A DNA stretch of 64,000 bases from DATLZU01 sp035573855. GTDB lineage: Bacteria; Nitrospirota; Nitrospiria; Nitrospirales; Nitrospiraceae. Below the pieces are notes generated by a model, which saw nothing but the letters and a program-made list of their open reading frames with translations, did not search any database and was not told where the DNA came from. The position numbers and the translations under genes are program-made. Every line of letters starts with the position of its first letter. Within the stretch, counting starts at the first letter, position 1. The stretch is taken from NCBI GenBank assembly GCA_035573855.1, contig DATLZU010000020.1:1-64000 (forward strand), written 5' to 3'. This document shows, piece after piece, positions 8,842 through 17,089 of the stretch.

Positions 8842-9345
8842 ATGACGCTCAGCCTCGACGAGATACGGAGGCGGTTTCGGGAGCGCGGGGTGCGCATGAC
8901 GCCTCAGCGAGCGGCGATCTACGGCGCCTTGGCCAGAACCGCCAACCATCCGACAGCCGAGGATCTGTATCGGGAGGTCAAAAAGATCCATCCGATGATC
9001 TCTCAGAATACGGTGTACTACACGCTCGGCGTGCTGCGCGAAGCCGGCCTCGTGCGGGAAGTCAATTACTGGCATGACCGATCCCGGTTCGACGCCAACA
9101 TCGATCTGCACCATCACCTGATCTGTCTGGGATGCCGAAAGATCGAAGATCTGATGGATGCGACGCTTGATCGACTGCCAATGCGGGTCGGCGGTCGGCT
9201 GGACTTCGAGGTGACTGGGCATCGGGTTGAGTTTCACGGCTACTGTGCGGCGTGTCGGCGCAGGAAAAGGCCGGGCGCTGCGGCGCGCCGCATGGGGCCT
9301 CATCCATCACAACACCTATCTGTTCAGAGGAGGAGGAAACGATGA
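8842..9345 (+). CDS. Fur/PerR-family metal-dependent regulator
   Basis: 167 residues. The winged-helix domain is clear (VRMTPQRAAIYGALARTANHPTAEDLYREVKKIHPMISQNTVYYTLGVLREAGLV), followed by the dimer/metal domain with HHHLICLGCRKIEDL and a second CxxC in GYCAACRR, the structural zinc site. DANIDLHHHLIC is the usual position of regulatory metal ligands; with no explicit Fur versus PerR discriminator I leave the class open. The C-terminus is a basic tail. The stop overlaps the rubrerythrin start (ATGA), so regulator and oxidative-stress genes are co-translated. Peroxide sensing is the best guess from the neighbours. Confidence 0.85.
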   Translation: MTLSLDEIRRRFRERGVRMTPQRAAIYGALARTANHPTAEDLYREVKKIHPMISQNTVYYTLGVLREAGLVREVNYWHDRSRFDANIDLHHHLICLGCRKIEDLMDATLDRLPMRVGGRLDFEVTGHRVEFHGYCAACRRRKRPGAAARRMGPHPSQHLSVQRRRKR

Positions 9346-9770
9346 GCAAGAGTCTCAAAGGTACCAAGAGCCATGAAAACCTGAAGCACGCTTTCGCCGG
9401 CGAATCCCAGGCGAACCGGCGCTATCTCTATTTCGCACGGCGCGCGGATATTGAAGGCTATCCGGACATCGGCGGCCTGTTCCGTGATACATCGGAAGCG
9501 GAGACGGGCCACGCGTTCGGCCATCTGGATTTCCTGAAAGAGGTCGGCGATCCGGTAACCGATGTGCCGATCGGCAATACAGAAGCCAACTTGAAGTCGG
9601 CCATTGAAGGTGAGACCTACGAATACACTCAGATGTATCCGGGCATGGCCAAGACCGCCCGCGAGGAAGGTTTCCCCGAGCTGGCCGAATGGTTTGAAAC
9701 CCTGGCGAAGGCGGAACGGTCCCACGCCAACCGCTTCACGAAGGGATTGGAAAGCTTGAAGCAGGGATAA
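9342..9770 (+). CDS. Rubrerythrin-family diiron protein without rubredoxin domain
   Basis: 142 residues, started at the ATG after GGAGGAGGAAACG. Four-helix diiron protein with ligands GESQANRRY, EAETGHA (ExxH), EGETYEYTQMYP and EWFETLAKAERSH (second ExxH). It has no CxxC rubredoxin module, so it is the short erythrin-type form. The family reduces hydrogen peroxide or oxygen in the cytosol using reduced electron carriers. It lies between the Fur-family regulator and the Fe-S protein and DUF3501 gene, a group with a plausible shared electron path for peroxide reduction. Confidence 0.9.
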   Translation: MSKSLKGTKSHENLKHAFAGESQANRRYLYFARRADIEGYPDIGGLFRDTSEAETGHAFGHLDFLKEVGDPVTDVPIGNTEANLKSAIEGETYEYTQMYPGMAKTAREEGFPELAEWFETLAKAERSHANRFTKGLESLKQG

Positions 9771-9848
9771 TCAGTCGAAAGCCATCGGCATTCAGCCGTC
9801 AGCTCCGGAGTTGACGGCTGACCGCCGGTGGCTAGACCTTCATGACGC

Positions 9849-11150
9849 ATGAAAGGCCTGCGCCTGATCAATCCGATCGAGCGGTCGCAGTTGGGTAAAG
9901 AAACCCAGCGCGTGTACGAGATCTGCGACGGCTGCCGCCGGTGCTTCAATCTCTGTCCATCCTTCAACACGCTGTTCGACCGGATCGATGCGCAGGAAAG
10001 CGATGTGTCCAAGCTTGCGCCGGCCGATTTCGAACAGGTCGCCCACGAGTGCTACTACTGCAAGCTTTGCTTCAATCACTGCCCTTATACCCCGCCCCAT
10101 CAATACGAGATTGATTTCCCCCGGTTGATGCTCGCGTGGAAGAAGCAACTTGCGGCGGAGAAGGGGGTGCGGTGGCGGGACCGTCTCCTGACGAAAACCG
10201 ACTTGATCGGCGCCGCCGGCAGCCTGGCGGCGCCGATCGCCAACTGGATGATGGAGCGCCGGTGGGTGCGCGCGGTGCTCGATCGGCTGCTGGGGTTGCA
10301 CAGGGACCGGCAGATGCTGCCCTTTGCGCGGGAGACGTTTGTGCGTTGGTGGAGACGGACACGGCGAGCGGCCTCTTCAGGCTCGGCCGAACGCAAGGTC
10401 GTGCTGTTCGCGAGTTGTCTCGTGAACTACCAGGCGACGGACGTCGGCAAGGCGACGGTCCAAGTGCTGGAAAAAAATAAAATCCGCGTGGTTGTGCCGG
10501 AGCTGCGATGTTGCGGCATGCCGGCGTTCGACATCGGTGACACTGGGGCGATCGTGAAGACTGCCAAGGCCATGATCCGTGGCCTCAGGCCCTGGCTGGA
10601 CGACGGCTATGATGTCGTCGTGCCGGTGCCGAGTTGCAGTTTAATGTTCAAGCGAGAGTATCCGTATCTGTTGCCGGGTGATGACACGGCACAACTGGCG
10701 CAACGGACCTTCGACGTGTGCGAGTACCTGATGAGGCTGAAGCGGGAAGGTGAGTTGGCGATGGATTTCCCGCGCAAGCCGGGCCGTGTGGCCTATCAGG
10801 TCCCTTGTCATCTGCGTGATCAGAATATCGGCTTGAAGTCCAAGGACTTGATGGAGTGCGCCGGCGCGCAGGTCGAGGTGATCGAACGCTGCTCCGGCCA
10901 TGACGGGACCTGGGCGGCCAAGACGGAGTTCTTCGACTTGTCGATGTCGATTGCCGGCAAGGCGGTGCGCGACATCAGAAAGGCACCGGCCGATCTCATC
11001 GCTTCTGATTGCCCCCTTGCCGGTCTTCAACTGGATCAGGCCGGCGCCTCCGCTCACGCCGGAGGAACGCGCACGCTTCATCCTATTCAAATCATCCGCG
11101 ATGCCTATGGGTTGCCGTCATCAGGGTGCGAGCGTGATCCGGATGCGTGA
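9849..11150 (+). CDS. GlpC/HdrD-type protein with two [4Fe-4S] clusters
   Basis: 433 residues. Two ferredoxin-type cluster motifs lie near the N-terminus (CDGCRRCFNLCP at about 27-38 and CYYCKLCFNHCP), then a linker and two cysteine-rich domains: CLVNYQ with CCGMPAFDIGD, and PCHLRDQN with CSGHDGTW (the second lacks the usual Cys-Cys pair). This is the architecture of GlpC, glycolate-oxidase Fe-S subunits and heterodisulfide reductase subunits, which pass electrons between a flavoprotein and a carrier or quinone. No flavoprotein subunit is adjacent; rubrerythrin upstream and DUF3501 downstream are its apparent partners. Confidence 0.85.
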   Translation: MKGLRLINPIERSQLGKETQRVYEICDGCRRCFNLCPSFNTLFDRIDAQESDVSKLAPADFEQVAHECYYCKLCFNHCPYTPPHQYEIDFPRLMLAWKKQLAAEKGVRWRDRLLTKTDLIGAAGSLAAPIANWMMERRWVRAVLDRLLGLHRDRQMLPFARETFVRWWRRTRRAASSGSAERKVVLFASCLVNYQATDVGKATVQVLEKNKIRVVVPELRCCGMPAFDIGDTGAIVKTAKAMIRGLRPWLDDGYDVVVPVPSCSLMFKREYPYLLPGDDTAQLAQRTFDVCEYLMRLKREGELAMDFPRKPGRVAYQVPCHLRDQNIGLKSKDLMECAGAQVEVIERCSGHDGTWAAKTEFFDLSMSIAGKAVRDIRKAPADLIASDCPLAGLQLDQAGASAHAGGTRTLHPIQIIRDAYGLPSSGCERDPDA

Positions 11151-11181
11151 CGGTGGACAACTCACACAAGCAGGTGATCGG

Positions 11182-11799
11182 ATGAAAGGCCTGACACTCG
11201 ACGATGTGCTTTCCTACGCCGACTATGAACGGCAACGGGATGCGTTTCGTGCGCGCATCATCGCGCTGAAGCGGCGCCGACGCATCTCGGTCGGCGATCT
11301 CGTCACGTTGGTCTTTGAAAATCGCGACACGATCCAGTTTCAAATCCAGGAAATGCTCCGGGTGGAACACATCCTCGACCCTCAGAAGATCCAGGCCGAG
11401 CTGGACGTGTACAACGCACTGCTGCCGGCAAACGGAGAATTAAGCGCAACGCTGTTCATTGAAGTGACGGAACAGGAGCAGATTCGGCCCGTCCTGGACC
11501 TTTTCCAAGGCATCGATCGCGGAGAAACCGTCGCGATCGCGGCCGGACCCTATGTCGTCTACGGGGAGTTCGAGGGGGGACGCAGCAAGGAGGACAAAAT
11601 CAGCGCCGTGCATTTCGTGCGGTTCCGGACGACGGCGGAGTTTGTGAAGGCCGTGGCCGATGAGCGGAGTCCGGTCACGCTCACGGTCCACCACGGCCGG
11701 TACCGGGCGCAAGCGGTTGTGCCGCCCGAGATGCGGCAGGAATGGTTGAAGGATCTCGGTCTCAATGCGGAAACGCTGTGGAGCGAGACCGGCGGATGA
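11182..11799 (+). CDS. DUF3501-family protein
   Basis: 205 residues from the ATG of MKGLTLDDVLSYADYERQRDAFRARIIALKRRRRISVGD, typical of the family start. The frame is open further upstream, including an ATG that overlaps the stop of the Fe-S gene. Conserved blocks are VTLVFENRDTIQFQIQEMLRVEHI and ELSATLFIEVTEQEQIRPVLDLFQGIDRG. No cofactor motif and no membrane segment. DUF3501 genes recur beside rubrerythrin and the two-cluster Fe-S protein, so a shared redox role is inferred; the molecular function is unknown. Confidence 0.85.
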   Translation: MKGLTLDDVLSYADYERQRDAFRARIIALKRRRRISVGDLVTLVFENRDTIQFQIQEMLRVEHILDPQKIQAELDVYNALLPANGELSATLFIEVTEQEQIRPVLDLFQGIDRGETVAIAAGPYVVYGEFEGGRSKEDKISAVHFVRFRTTAEFVKAVADERSPVTLTVHHGRYRAQAVVPPEMRQEWLKDLGLNAETLWSETGG

Positions 11800-11804
11800 G
11801 TCCG

Positions 11805-11832
11805 TTGACTTCGCGCGGGAGTGCCCTATACT
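11805..11832 (+). promoter_or_regulatory. Sigma-70-type promoter for the ErpA-like gene
   Basis: TTGACT (11805-11810), a 16-base spacer and TATACT (11827-11832), starting just after the DUF3501 stop and about 75 bases before the next start codon. It suggests separate transcription of the A-type carrier. Confidence 0.5.
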
Positions 11833-11906
11833 CTGTAGGTATCGATGACCGGGGATGCCGTGATCGTGTAGACGGCGTCGCACCTGAATGATGAATGGAG
11901 GAAACG

Positions 11907-12227
11907 ATGATCACCATTACCGAGAAAGCAGAGCAGAAAATTCTCGAACTCATGAAGGAAGAGCAGGACACGGTCGGGCTGCGCATTTACGTGCGTGGCG
12001 GCGGGTGCCACGGCTATCAGTACGGCATGGCCTTCGAGTCCAAACTCTCCGATGATGACACGGTTATTGAGAAAGGCGGTGTGAAAGTGATCCTGGACTC
12101 GCAGAGCGCTCCACTGCTGAACGGCGCAGAAGTCGATTACGTGGATAGCCTCCAAGGATCCGGTTTTTCGATCAAGAATCCGCAGGCGAAGACAACCTGC
12201 GGGTGCGGCAGCTCCTTCAGCGCATGA
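11907..12227 (+). CDS. A-type iron-sulfur carrier (ErpA/IscA family)
   Basis: 106 residues, started at the ATG preceded by GGAGGAAACG. HesB-like fold with the three conserved cysteines: one in GGGCHGYQYG and two in the C-terminal TTCGCGSSFSA. Such proteins hold and deliver [2Fe-2S] or [4Fe-4S] clusters to apo-targets. A second family member (iscA) sits in the isc operon of this window; this one is separate, downstream of the redox operon, and has CHGY where most relatives have CSGF or CSGL. Cytosolic. Confidence 0.85.
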   Translation: MITITEKAEQKILELMKEEQDTVGLRIYVRGGGCHGYQYGMAFESKLSDDDTVIEKGGVKVILDSQSAPLLNGAEVDYVDSLQGSGFSIKNPQAKTTCGCGSSFSA

Positions 12228-12349
12228 CCCCCTGCGGACGCGAGAGTCGATTTTGTCGATTTTTATGGAAGGGTCGGGATCACTACCGTAGCGGTGAATG
12301 AAGATTCCGGCCCTTTTCCGTTTCTCTTGTTGATGAGAAAGAACACGCG

Positions 12350-13132
12350 ATGCCTTCCGTCCTGTTGACCAAGCGCATCGAATTCGCCGCCGCCCACCGC
12401 TACCACAAGCCGAACTGGGACGCCGCTCGCAACCGGGCGGTCTTCGGTGCTTGCCATAACGAGCCGGGGCACGGACACAACTATCTGCTGGAAGTGACCG
12501 TTGCGGGCGAAGTCGATCCGCGCACAGGCATGGTGGTGAATCTCTTCGACGTCAAACACGAATTGCAGGAGGTGCTCGAAGAGTTCGACCACAAGCATCT
12601 CAACATCGATACGCCCTATTTCACCGATATAATCCCGACCACCGAGAACGTTGCGCGTGTCTTGTGGCGACGGCTGGAGACTCGTCCGCAAATCGGCGTC
12701 CTCCACACCGTTCGGCTATACGAGGATGAAGATCTGTACGCCGAAGTGACAGCGGCAGCCGGGTTGGAGGTGGCCAACGTGACGAGACGGTATGAGTTTA
12801 CCGCTGTCTATGAGGGGAGGCCTGCGCTGCCGGACACGAGCGGGACATGGAGTGGCCATACCTGGGACCTCTTCGTGACCGTGCACGGGCCGATCGACCG
12901 GGACACCGGCATGGTGACGGACATCGGCGTGCTGGATCGGTTGGTGCATGAGCAGGTGATTCGCCCGTTCGACGGCCGAAACTTGCGGCAGGTCTTGGGC
13001 AGTCAGCCGATCACCGGCGAGAACCTGGTGTGCACCATCTGGGACCGCCTCGTCAAAATCATCTCCACCGGCACCCTGCATCGTATTCGCCTCGTCCAAA
13101 CCAGAGATCTGGCGTTTGAGTACGGCGGCTGA
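12350..13132 (+). CDS. Tandem 6-pyruvoyltetrahydropterin synthase / QueD-like protein
   Basis: 260 residues made of two PTPS-type domains. Domain 1 (about 5-135) keeps the zinc ligands His16 (AAAHRY), His41 and His43 (GHGHNY), the catalytic Cys35, the Asp-His pair in EFDHKHLN and the Glu in TTENVARVLW. Domain 2 (about 144-258; YEFTAVYEG, SGHTWDLFVTVHG, PITGENLVCTIWDRL) follows the same fold but lacks the HGH pair and the cysteine. The family converts dihydroneopterin triphosphate derivatives in queuosine or pterin synthesis. The C-x5-HGH spacing is closer to PTPS than to typical QueD, so the exact product is open. Confidence 0.85.
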   Translation: MPSVLLTKRIEFAAAHRYHKPNWDAARNRAVFGACHNEPGHGHNYLLEVTVAGEVDPRTGMVVNLFDVKHELQEVLEEFDHKHLNIDTPYFTDIIPTTENVARVLWRRLETRPQIGVLHTVRLYEDEDLYAEVTAAAGLEVANVTRRYEFTAVYEGRPALPDTSGTWSGHTWDLFVTVHGPIDRDTGMVTDIGVLDRLVHEQVIRPFDGRNLRQVLGSQPITGENLVCTIWDRLVKIISTGTLHRIRLVQTRDLAFEYGG

Positions 13133-13166
13133 GGGTCTAATAGGCTCGACGCCTTCGCCCTGAGGT

Positions 13167-13532
13167 CTACTTCAGCAGGTGATCCGAAATCAGCGCGGCA
13201 AGTTCGTCGGCTTCCAACTTGCCTTCGCGCGTGAGGAGGAGTTTGCCCTTGGAGAACAAGTGGGTGGTCGGGTAGGTTTCAAACGAATGGAGCTTCTTAA
13301 TCTCGCGGCAGCGGCCGGGGATGTGCATCTTGGCTTTGCCGATCCGGACGTCTGTGAAACGCGAGGCGACTTGCTCCAAAATCGGGTCGTATTCGTTACA
13401 GGGCTCGCAGGAAGCGATGCCGTAGACCACCACCGCGGCGGGCGAATCGATGAACTCTTTGTAATTCTCGTCGCTGACGTCTTCGACGACCATGGCGGTG
13501 TTGAAGACCGAGCGGGCCGGCCGAACCGTCAC
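13167..13532 (-). CDS. Thioredoxin-fold protein with CEPC active site
   Basis: 121 residues from a GTG with AAGGA upstream, or 108 from the ATG at 13493 (MVVEDVSDENYKEF), which is where the domain begins. The thioredoxin fold is seen in VVVYGIASCEPCNEYDPILEQVASRF, then IGKAKMHIP and SFETYPTTHLFSKGKLLLTREGKL, where the cis-Pro is the PTT segment. No signal peptide, so probably cytosolic. It follows the peroxiredoxin on the same strand and could be its reductant. Confidence 0.85.
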   Translation of the reverse strand: MTVRPARSVFNTAMVVEDVSDENYKEFIDSPAAVVVYGIASCEPCNEYDPILEQVASRFTDVRIGKAKMHIPGRCREIKKLHSFETYPTTHLFSKGKLLLTREGKLEADELAALISDHLLK

Positions 13533-13565
13533 CCGCTCAGTCCTTGACGCTCCGTCTTGTGCGGA

Positions 13566-14039
13566 TTAGTTCAGCCTCTTCAGCGCTTCGAGAATTTCCT
13601 TGTCATCGCGCGCCGTCTTGATCTCCTGCACCTTGACGTAGGCGACCTTGCCGTTCTTGTCCACGATCACGGTCGCGCGCTTTGCACAGTTCAGCGGCTC
13701 GAAGTACAGACCGTATTTCTTGCAGACCTCTCGGTGCATATCGGCGAGCAGACGGTGCTTGAGGCCCAACGCATCGGCCCAGGCCTTGTGCGAAAAGAAG
13801 CTGTCCGTGCTGATACCGAAGACTTCCGCGTTGACGCTTTGGAAACTGGGGAAATCGTCGGTCAGACACTTGTTTTCATTGGTGCAGACTGGGCTCCAAT
13901 CGAGGGGATAAAAACAGAGCACGACGTTTTTCTTGCCCCGATAGTCGCTCAGCCTCACGTCTTTCTGATCCTGATCTTTCAAGGTGAAGTCCGGCGCTGT
14001 ATCTCCGACTTTGATTTCAGGTGCCACATCAGTAGTCAT
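13566..14039 (-). CDS. Peroxiredoxin (AhpC/TSA family)
   Basis: 157 residues from the ATG with GAGGAGG five bases upstream; the longer open frame is not needed. The peroxidatic Cys52 is in PLDWSPVCTNENKC, matching P-x3-[T/S]-x2-C, and a nearby Cys58 may resolve it. It begins like other one-domain peroxiredoxins (VGDTAPDFTLKDQDQKDVRLSDYRGKKNVVLCFYP) and keeps the late Arg in AKRATVIVDKNG. Reduces hydroperoxides in the cytosol. In line with the downstream CEPC thioredoxin on the same strand, which may recycle it. Confidence 0.92.
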   Translation of the reverse strand: MTTDVAPEIKVGDTAPDFTLKDQDQKDVRLSDYRGKKNVVLCFYPLDWSPVCTNENKCLTDDFPSFQSVNAEVFGISTDSFFSHKAWADALGLKHRLLADMHREVCKKYGLYFEPLNCAKRATVIVDKNGKVAYVKVQEIKTARDDKEILEALKRLN

Positions 14040-14200
14040 ACCGACCTCCTCTTCAGGTTTAAAAGGCCCGATGCCCCATCTTCGAGCTTGGTAACACGGG
14101 GCTGAAAAGTTTGTCAACGGGCCAAAAGCCCTAGCCGGAGAGGGAAGACTGTGCGCAAACGGGAAAGTCCGTCGAGAAACCGAGGGGTTAGAAGGTTCGC

Positions 14201-14971
14201 TCAAAGAAGCGGTTGTATTTCACGGAGAATCAGCAGCGTCCCGCCGGGCGAAGCGGTGCGATGTCGGACCACTCGAACGGCGCAGGAGAGAAACGGGCAC
14301 TCGATGACCTCGCCGACCTTGGGGCTGCGGCCGCGCCGGATCAGTTCGTTGGCGAGCTCCCTCAGCAATTCCGTCACCGGCGCGTCGGGAAGACCGAGGG
14401 GCTGGAGCAGTTCGATTTCGTCCAGACCAAATTTGCTGAGTCCGAGCGTGTGGAACCAGTCGAACTCGGGGCGCATACCCTCCGCCTGCACAACGCGGAC
14501 ATGATGGTCGCAGTGGAAGGAGGTCAGATCGAGATCCTTCCAATCGGAAGGATTCAAATACGCCTGAGCGGCGACGTCGTAGGCCGTGCCGTCGGTCAGC
14601 AAGGTGAATTCCCGAGCCAGGCGAGCGGCCAACAAAATTGTGTCGGCTGCGTTGGCCGGCGTCAGGCTGCCGGTCGTCACCAAGCCGATGCGCGAATGGT
14701 TCCAGACCAGTCGTTCCTTCCATTCGTTAGATTCTTCGGCCGAAAGCGTGATCCGGATGTGAACATGCCATGGGCCGTGAGTGACGCGGAAGGTTTCGCC
14801 TTCGCGAGCGATCTGCGGTTTGGACGGTTCACGCGTGAACTGGAGTGGGCCTCCGTATTCCCTGTCGTATCGGCGTTGGAGGACATCGGTCGGCGGGGCT
14901 GGGAATGTGTAGCCGATTGCGTACAGCGGCCGGGCGGCGGAGGGCTTGGGGAACTTGCGCCGGATCTTCAA
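14201..14971 (-). CDS. Hypothetical protein translationally coupled to typA
   Basis: 256 residues if started at the TTG that overlaps the typA stop (TTGA), with AAGGATCGGAAG as ribosome site; the open frame continues into typA but that part is a shadow. The protein begins KIRRKFPKPSAARPLYAIGYTFPAPP and contains WHVHIRITLSAEESNEWKERLVWNHSRIG and LLAARLAREFTLLTDGTAYDVAAQAYLNP. No signal peptide or membrane segment. No family recognised. Its coupling to TypA suggests co-expression only. Confidence 0.65.
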   Translation of the reverse strand: MKIRRKFPKPSAARPLYAIGYTFPAPPTDVLQRRYDREYGGPLQFTREPSKPQIAREGETFRVTHGPWHVHIRITLSAEESNEWKERLVWNHSRIGLVTTGSLTPANAADTILLAARLAREFTLLTDGTAYDVAAQAYLNPSDWKDLDLTSFHCDHHVRVVQAEGMRPEFDWFHTLGLSKFGLDEIELLQPLGLPDAPVTELLRELANELIRRGRSPKVGEVIECPFLSCAVRVVRHRTASPGGTLLILREIQPLL

Positions 14972-16857
14972 CTCTTCCGATCCTTGCGGGCCTTTCGTCG
15001 ATCTTCGGGATTGAGGAGTTGCTTGCGGATGCGGAGACTCGTCGGTGTCACCTCGACCAGTTCGTCCGGTCCGATGTATTCGAGCGCAAACTCCAGCGTC
15101 ATCTGCCTGGGCGGTGTGAGGGTCAAGGCCTCGTCTGCACCCGCAGCCCGTATGTTCGTCAGGTGCTTGGTCTTGCACACGTTCACGTCGAGGTCCTCAT
15201 CGCGGCTGTTCTGGCCCACGACCATGCCTTGATAGACCTCGACGCCGGGTCCGATGAACAGAGTCCCGCGCTCCTGCGCCATGAACAGCGCGTAGGCCGT
15301 GCTGACTCCGTCCTCGAAAGCGACCAGTGATCCGTGCGGGGGCGTCAGCGGTGCACGGTCGCCCATCGGTTCGTAACCCTTGAAGACATGGTGCAGGATC
15401 ACGGTGCCACGGGTCCTGGCCAGAAGGATGTGTTTAAGGCCGATGATCCCGCGCGTCGGAATGTCATAATCGAGATGCGCCTCGCTCGCGGCGCCTTCGG
15501 AATGAACCAGCTTCATGTGGCGCAGTTGGCCGCGTCGCCGACCGATCTCTTCGATCACTGCCCCCTGGTATTCCGAGGGCACTTGCACGGTCAATTCTTC
15601 GTACGGCTCGAAGATCTGCCCGTCCTCATGGTGCAGGATCACCTCCGGTTGAGAGACCTGCAGTTCGTACCCTTCGCGGCGGATCTGCTCGATCAGGACG
15701 GCCAGATGCAACTCGCCCCGGCCGGCCACCAAGAACCGGTCCGGGCTTTGAGTTTCCTGCACACGTAGGGACACGTTGGTTTCCAGTTCCTTGAACAGCC
15801 GTTCCCGCAGATGGCGTGAGGTGAGGAACTTGCCCTCCCGTCCGGCGAAGGGGCTGTTGTTTACCGAGAAGGTCATCTGAACCGTCGGCTCGTCGATGGA
15901 CACGGGCGGCAGCGCGATCGGGTGGTCGGCGTCGGCGATAGTGTCGCCGATGCCGATGTCGGGCAGGCCGGCGACTGCGACAATTTCCCCCGCCTCGGCG
16001 CGCTCCACGTCCAGACGCTCGAGACCGGAGAAGACCGAGAGATCCGAGACCTTGCCGGGCACATGGGTTCCGTCGCGTGTGATCCGGACGACGGTCTGGC
16101 GCCAGGCGATGGACCCGGACTGGATTTTCCCGATTCCCAGCTTGCCCTTGTAGGTGTCGTAAGCCAGGGCGAGGACCAAGATCTGCAACGGCGCGTCGGG
16201 GTTGATCGCGGGAGCGGGGAGCTGCTCCAAGATCGTATCGAGCAGAGGCGTGATGTCCGTGCCCGGCTTGTCGATGTCCAGCGTCGCGATGCCTTTGATC
16301 GCGGCGGTGTAGACGATCGGGAAGTCGAGCTGTTCGTTGGTCGCGCCCAGGTGGGCGAAGAGATCGAAGGTACGGTTGAGCACGTCGTCCACGACGGCAT
16401 CCGGCCGGTCGATCTTATTGATGACCACGATCGCTTTATACCCCAGCGAGAGAGCCTTACGGAGCACGAAGGTGGTCTGCGGCATCGGTCCTTCCTTCGC
16501 ATCCACCAAAAGCAGCACGCCGTCCACCATGCGCAGCGTCCGCTCCACTTCGCCGCCGAAGTCCGCGTGCCCCGGTGTGTCCACGAGATTGATCTTAACG
16601 CCCTTGTAGACGATGCTCGCGTTCTTGGCGCGGATCGTGATGCCGCGCTCGCGCTCCTGATCCATCGAATCGAGAATCCGCTCACCCATCTCGTCGATCT
16701 TGCGATGCGCGTGCGTCTGGCGGAGCAAGGCATCGACCAGAGTGGTTTTGCCGTGGTCCACGTGGGCGATGATGGCGACGTTACGGATGTCGGTCCGACG
16801 TCCATGGGGAGCGCGTCGAACGCCTGGCTGGAGATTGGGAATTGCGTGTTGGGTCAT
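14968..16857 (-). CDS. typA: Ribosome-associated translational GTPase TypA/BipA
   Basis: 629 residues from the ATG of MTQHAIPNLQPGVRR, with GAGGAG 12 bases upstream. The GTPase domain carries G1 AHVDHGKTTL, switch I with ERERGITI, G3 DTPGHADF and G4 NKIDRPDA. It continues with a beta-barrel domain 2, EF-G-like domains, and the BipA-specific C-terminal region (MVVGQNSRDEDLDVNVCKTKHLTNIRAAGADEALTLTPPR). It binds ribosomes and helps large-subunit assembly and stress growth. A hairpin with a U-tract lies in its 5' leader, and a hypothetical gene is coupled to its stop. Confidence 0.95.
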   Translation of the reverse strand: MTQHAIPNLQPGVRRAPHGRRTDIRNVAIIAHVDHGKTTLVDALLRQTHAHRKIDEMGERILDSMDQERERGITIRAKNASIVYKGVKINLVDTPGHADFGGEVERTLRMVDGVLLLVDAKEGPMPQTTFVLRKALSLGYKAIVVINKIDRPDAVVDDVLNRTFDLFAHLGATNEQLDFPIVYTAAIKGIATLDIDKPGTDITPLLDTILEQLPAPAINPDAPLQILVLALAYDTYKGKLGIGKIQSGSIAWRQTVVRITRDGTHVPGKVSDLSVFSGLERLDVERAEAGEIVAVAGLPDIGIGDTIADADHPIALPPVSIDEPTVQMTFSVNNSPFAGREGKFLTSRHLRERLFKELETNVSLRVQETQSPDRFLVAGRGELHLAVLIEQIRREGYELQVSQPEVILHHEDGQIFEPYEELTVQVPSEYQGAVIEEIGRRRGQLRHMKLVHSEGAASEAHLDYDIPTRGIIGLKHILLARTRGTVILHHVFKGYEPMGDRAPLTPPHGSLVAFEDGVSTAYALFMAQERGTLFIGPGVEVYQGMVVGQNSRDEDLDVNVCKTKHLTNIRAAGADEALTLTPPRQMTLEFALEYIGPDELVEVTPTSLRIRKQLLNPEDRRKARKDRKS

Positions 16858-16879
16858 GAATCGATCGGCTCCTCTTTTC

Positions 16880-16907
16880 AAAAAAAAGACGCCCTGGTGA
16901 AGGCGTC
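16880..16907 (-). terminator. Hairpin plus T8 tract in the typA leader
   Basis: On the minus strand GACGCC, an 8-base loop and GGCGTC are followed directly by eight T residues, the form of an intrinsic terminator. It ends about 22 bases before the typA start codon and begins at the predicted transcription start, so it is either a 5' stabilising hairpin, an attenuator, or a stop for transcripts entering from the mrcA side. Confidence 0.6.
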
Positions 16908-16912
16908 GCTGC

Positions 16913-16941
16913 ACTATATCCGAAAGCTGCCCGCCGAACAA
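16913..16941 (-). promoter_or_regulatory. Sigma-70-type promoter for typA
   Basis: Minus-strand TTGTTC (16941-16936), a 17-base spacer and TATAGT (16918-16913). The predicted start near 16906 falls at the first base of the leader hairpin. Confidence 0.5.
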
Positions 16942-17009
16942 GGCCGCTTTTCTCGATTCTGCGGGTAGATCCAACGCTCGGCACTCAGAACTCCAAGAAC
17001 TTCCCGTGC

Positions 17010-17038
17010 TTGAGTTTTGAGCATACGCATTGTATGGT
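17010..17038 (+). promoter_or_regulatory. Sigma-70-type promoter for the class A PBP gene
   Basis: TTGAGT (17010-17015), a 17-base spacer and TATGGT (17033-17038), about 50 bases before the GTG start codon. It is divergent from the typA promoter. Confidence 0.45.
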
Positions 17039-17089
17039 TGAGTATTATTCACATCCCCCCGTGTTCATCCTCTCTGGAGACTCGTTTGC

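Noticed and set aside
14213..15232. Plus-strand open frame across typA and the coupled gene
   Set aside because: It is antisense to two supported genes and shows no family pattern.
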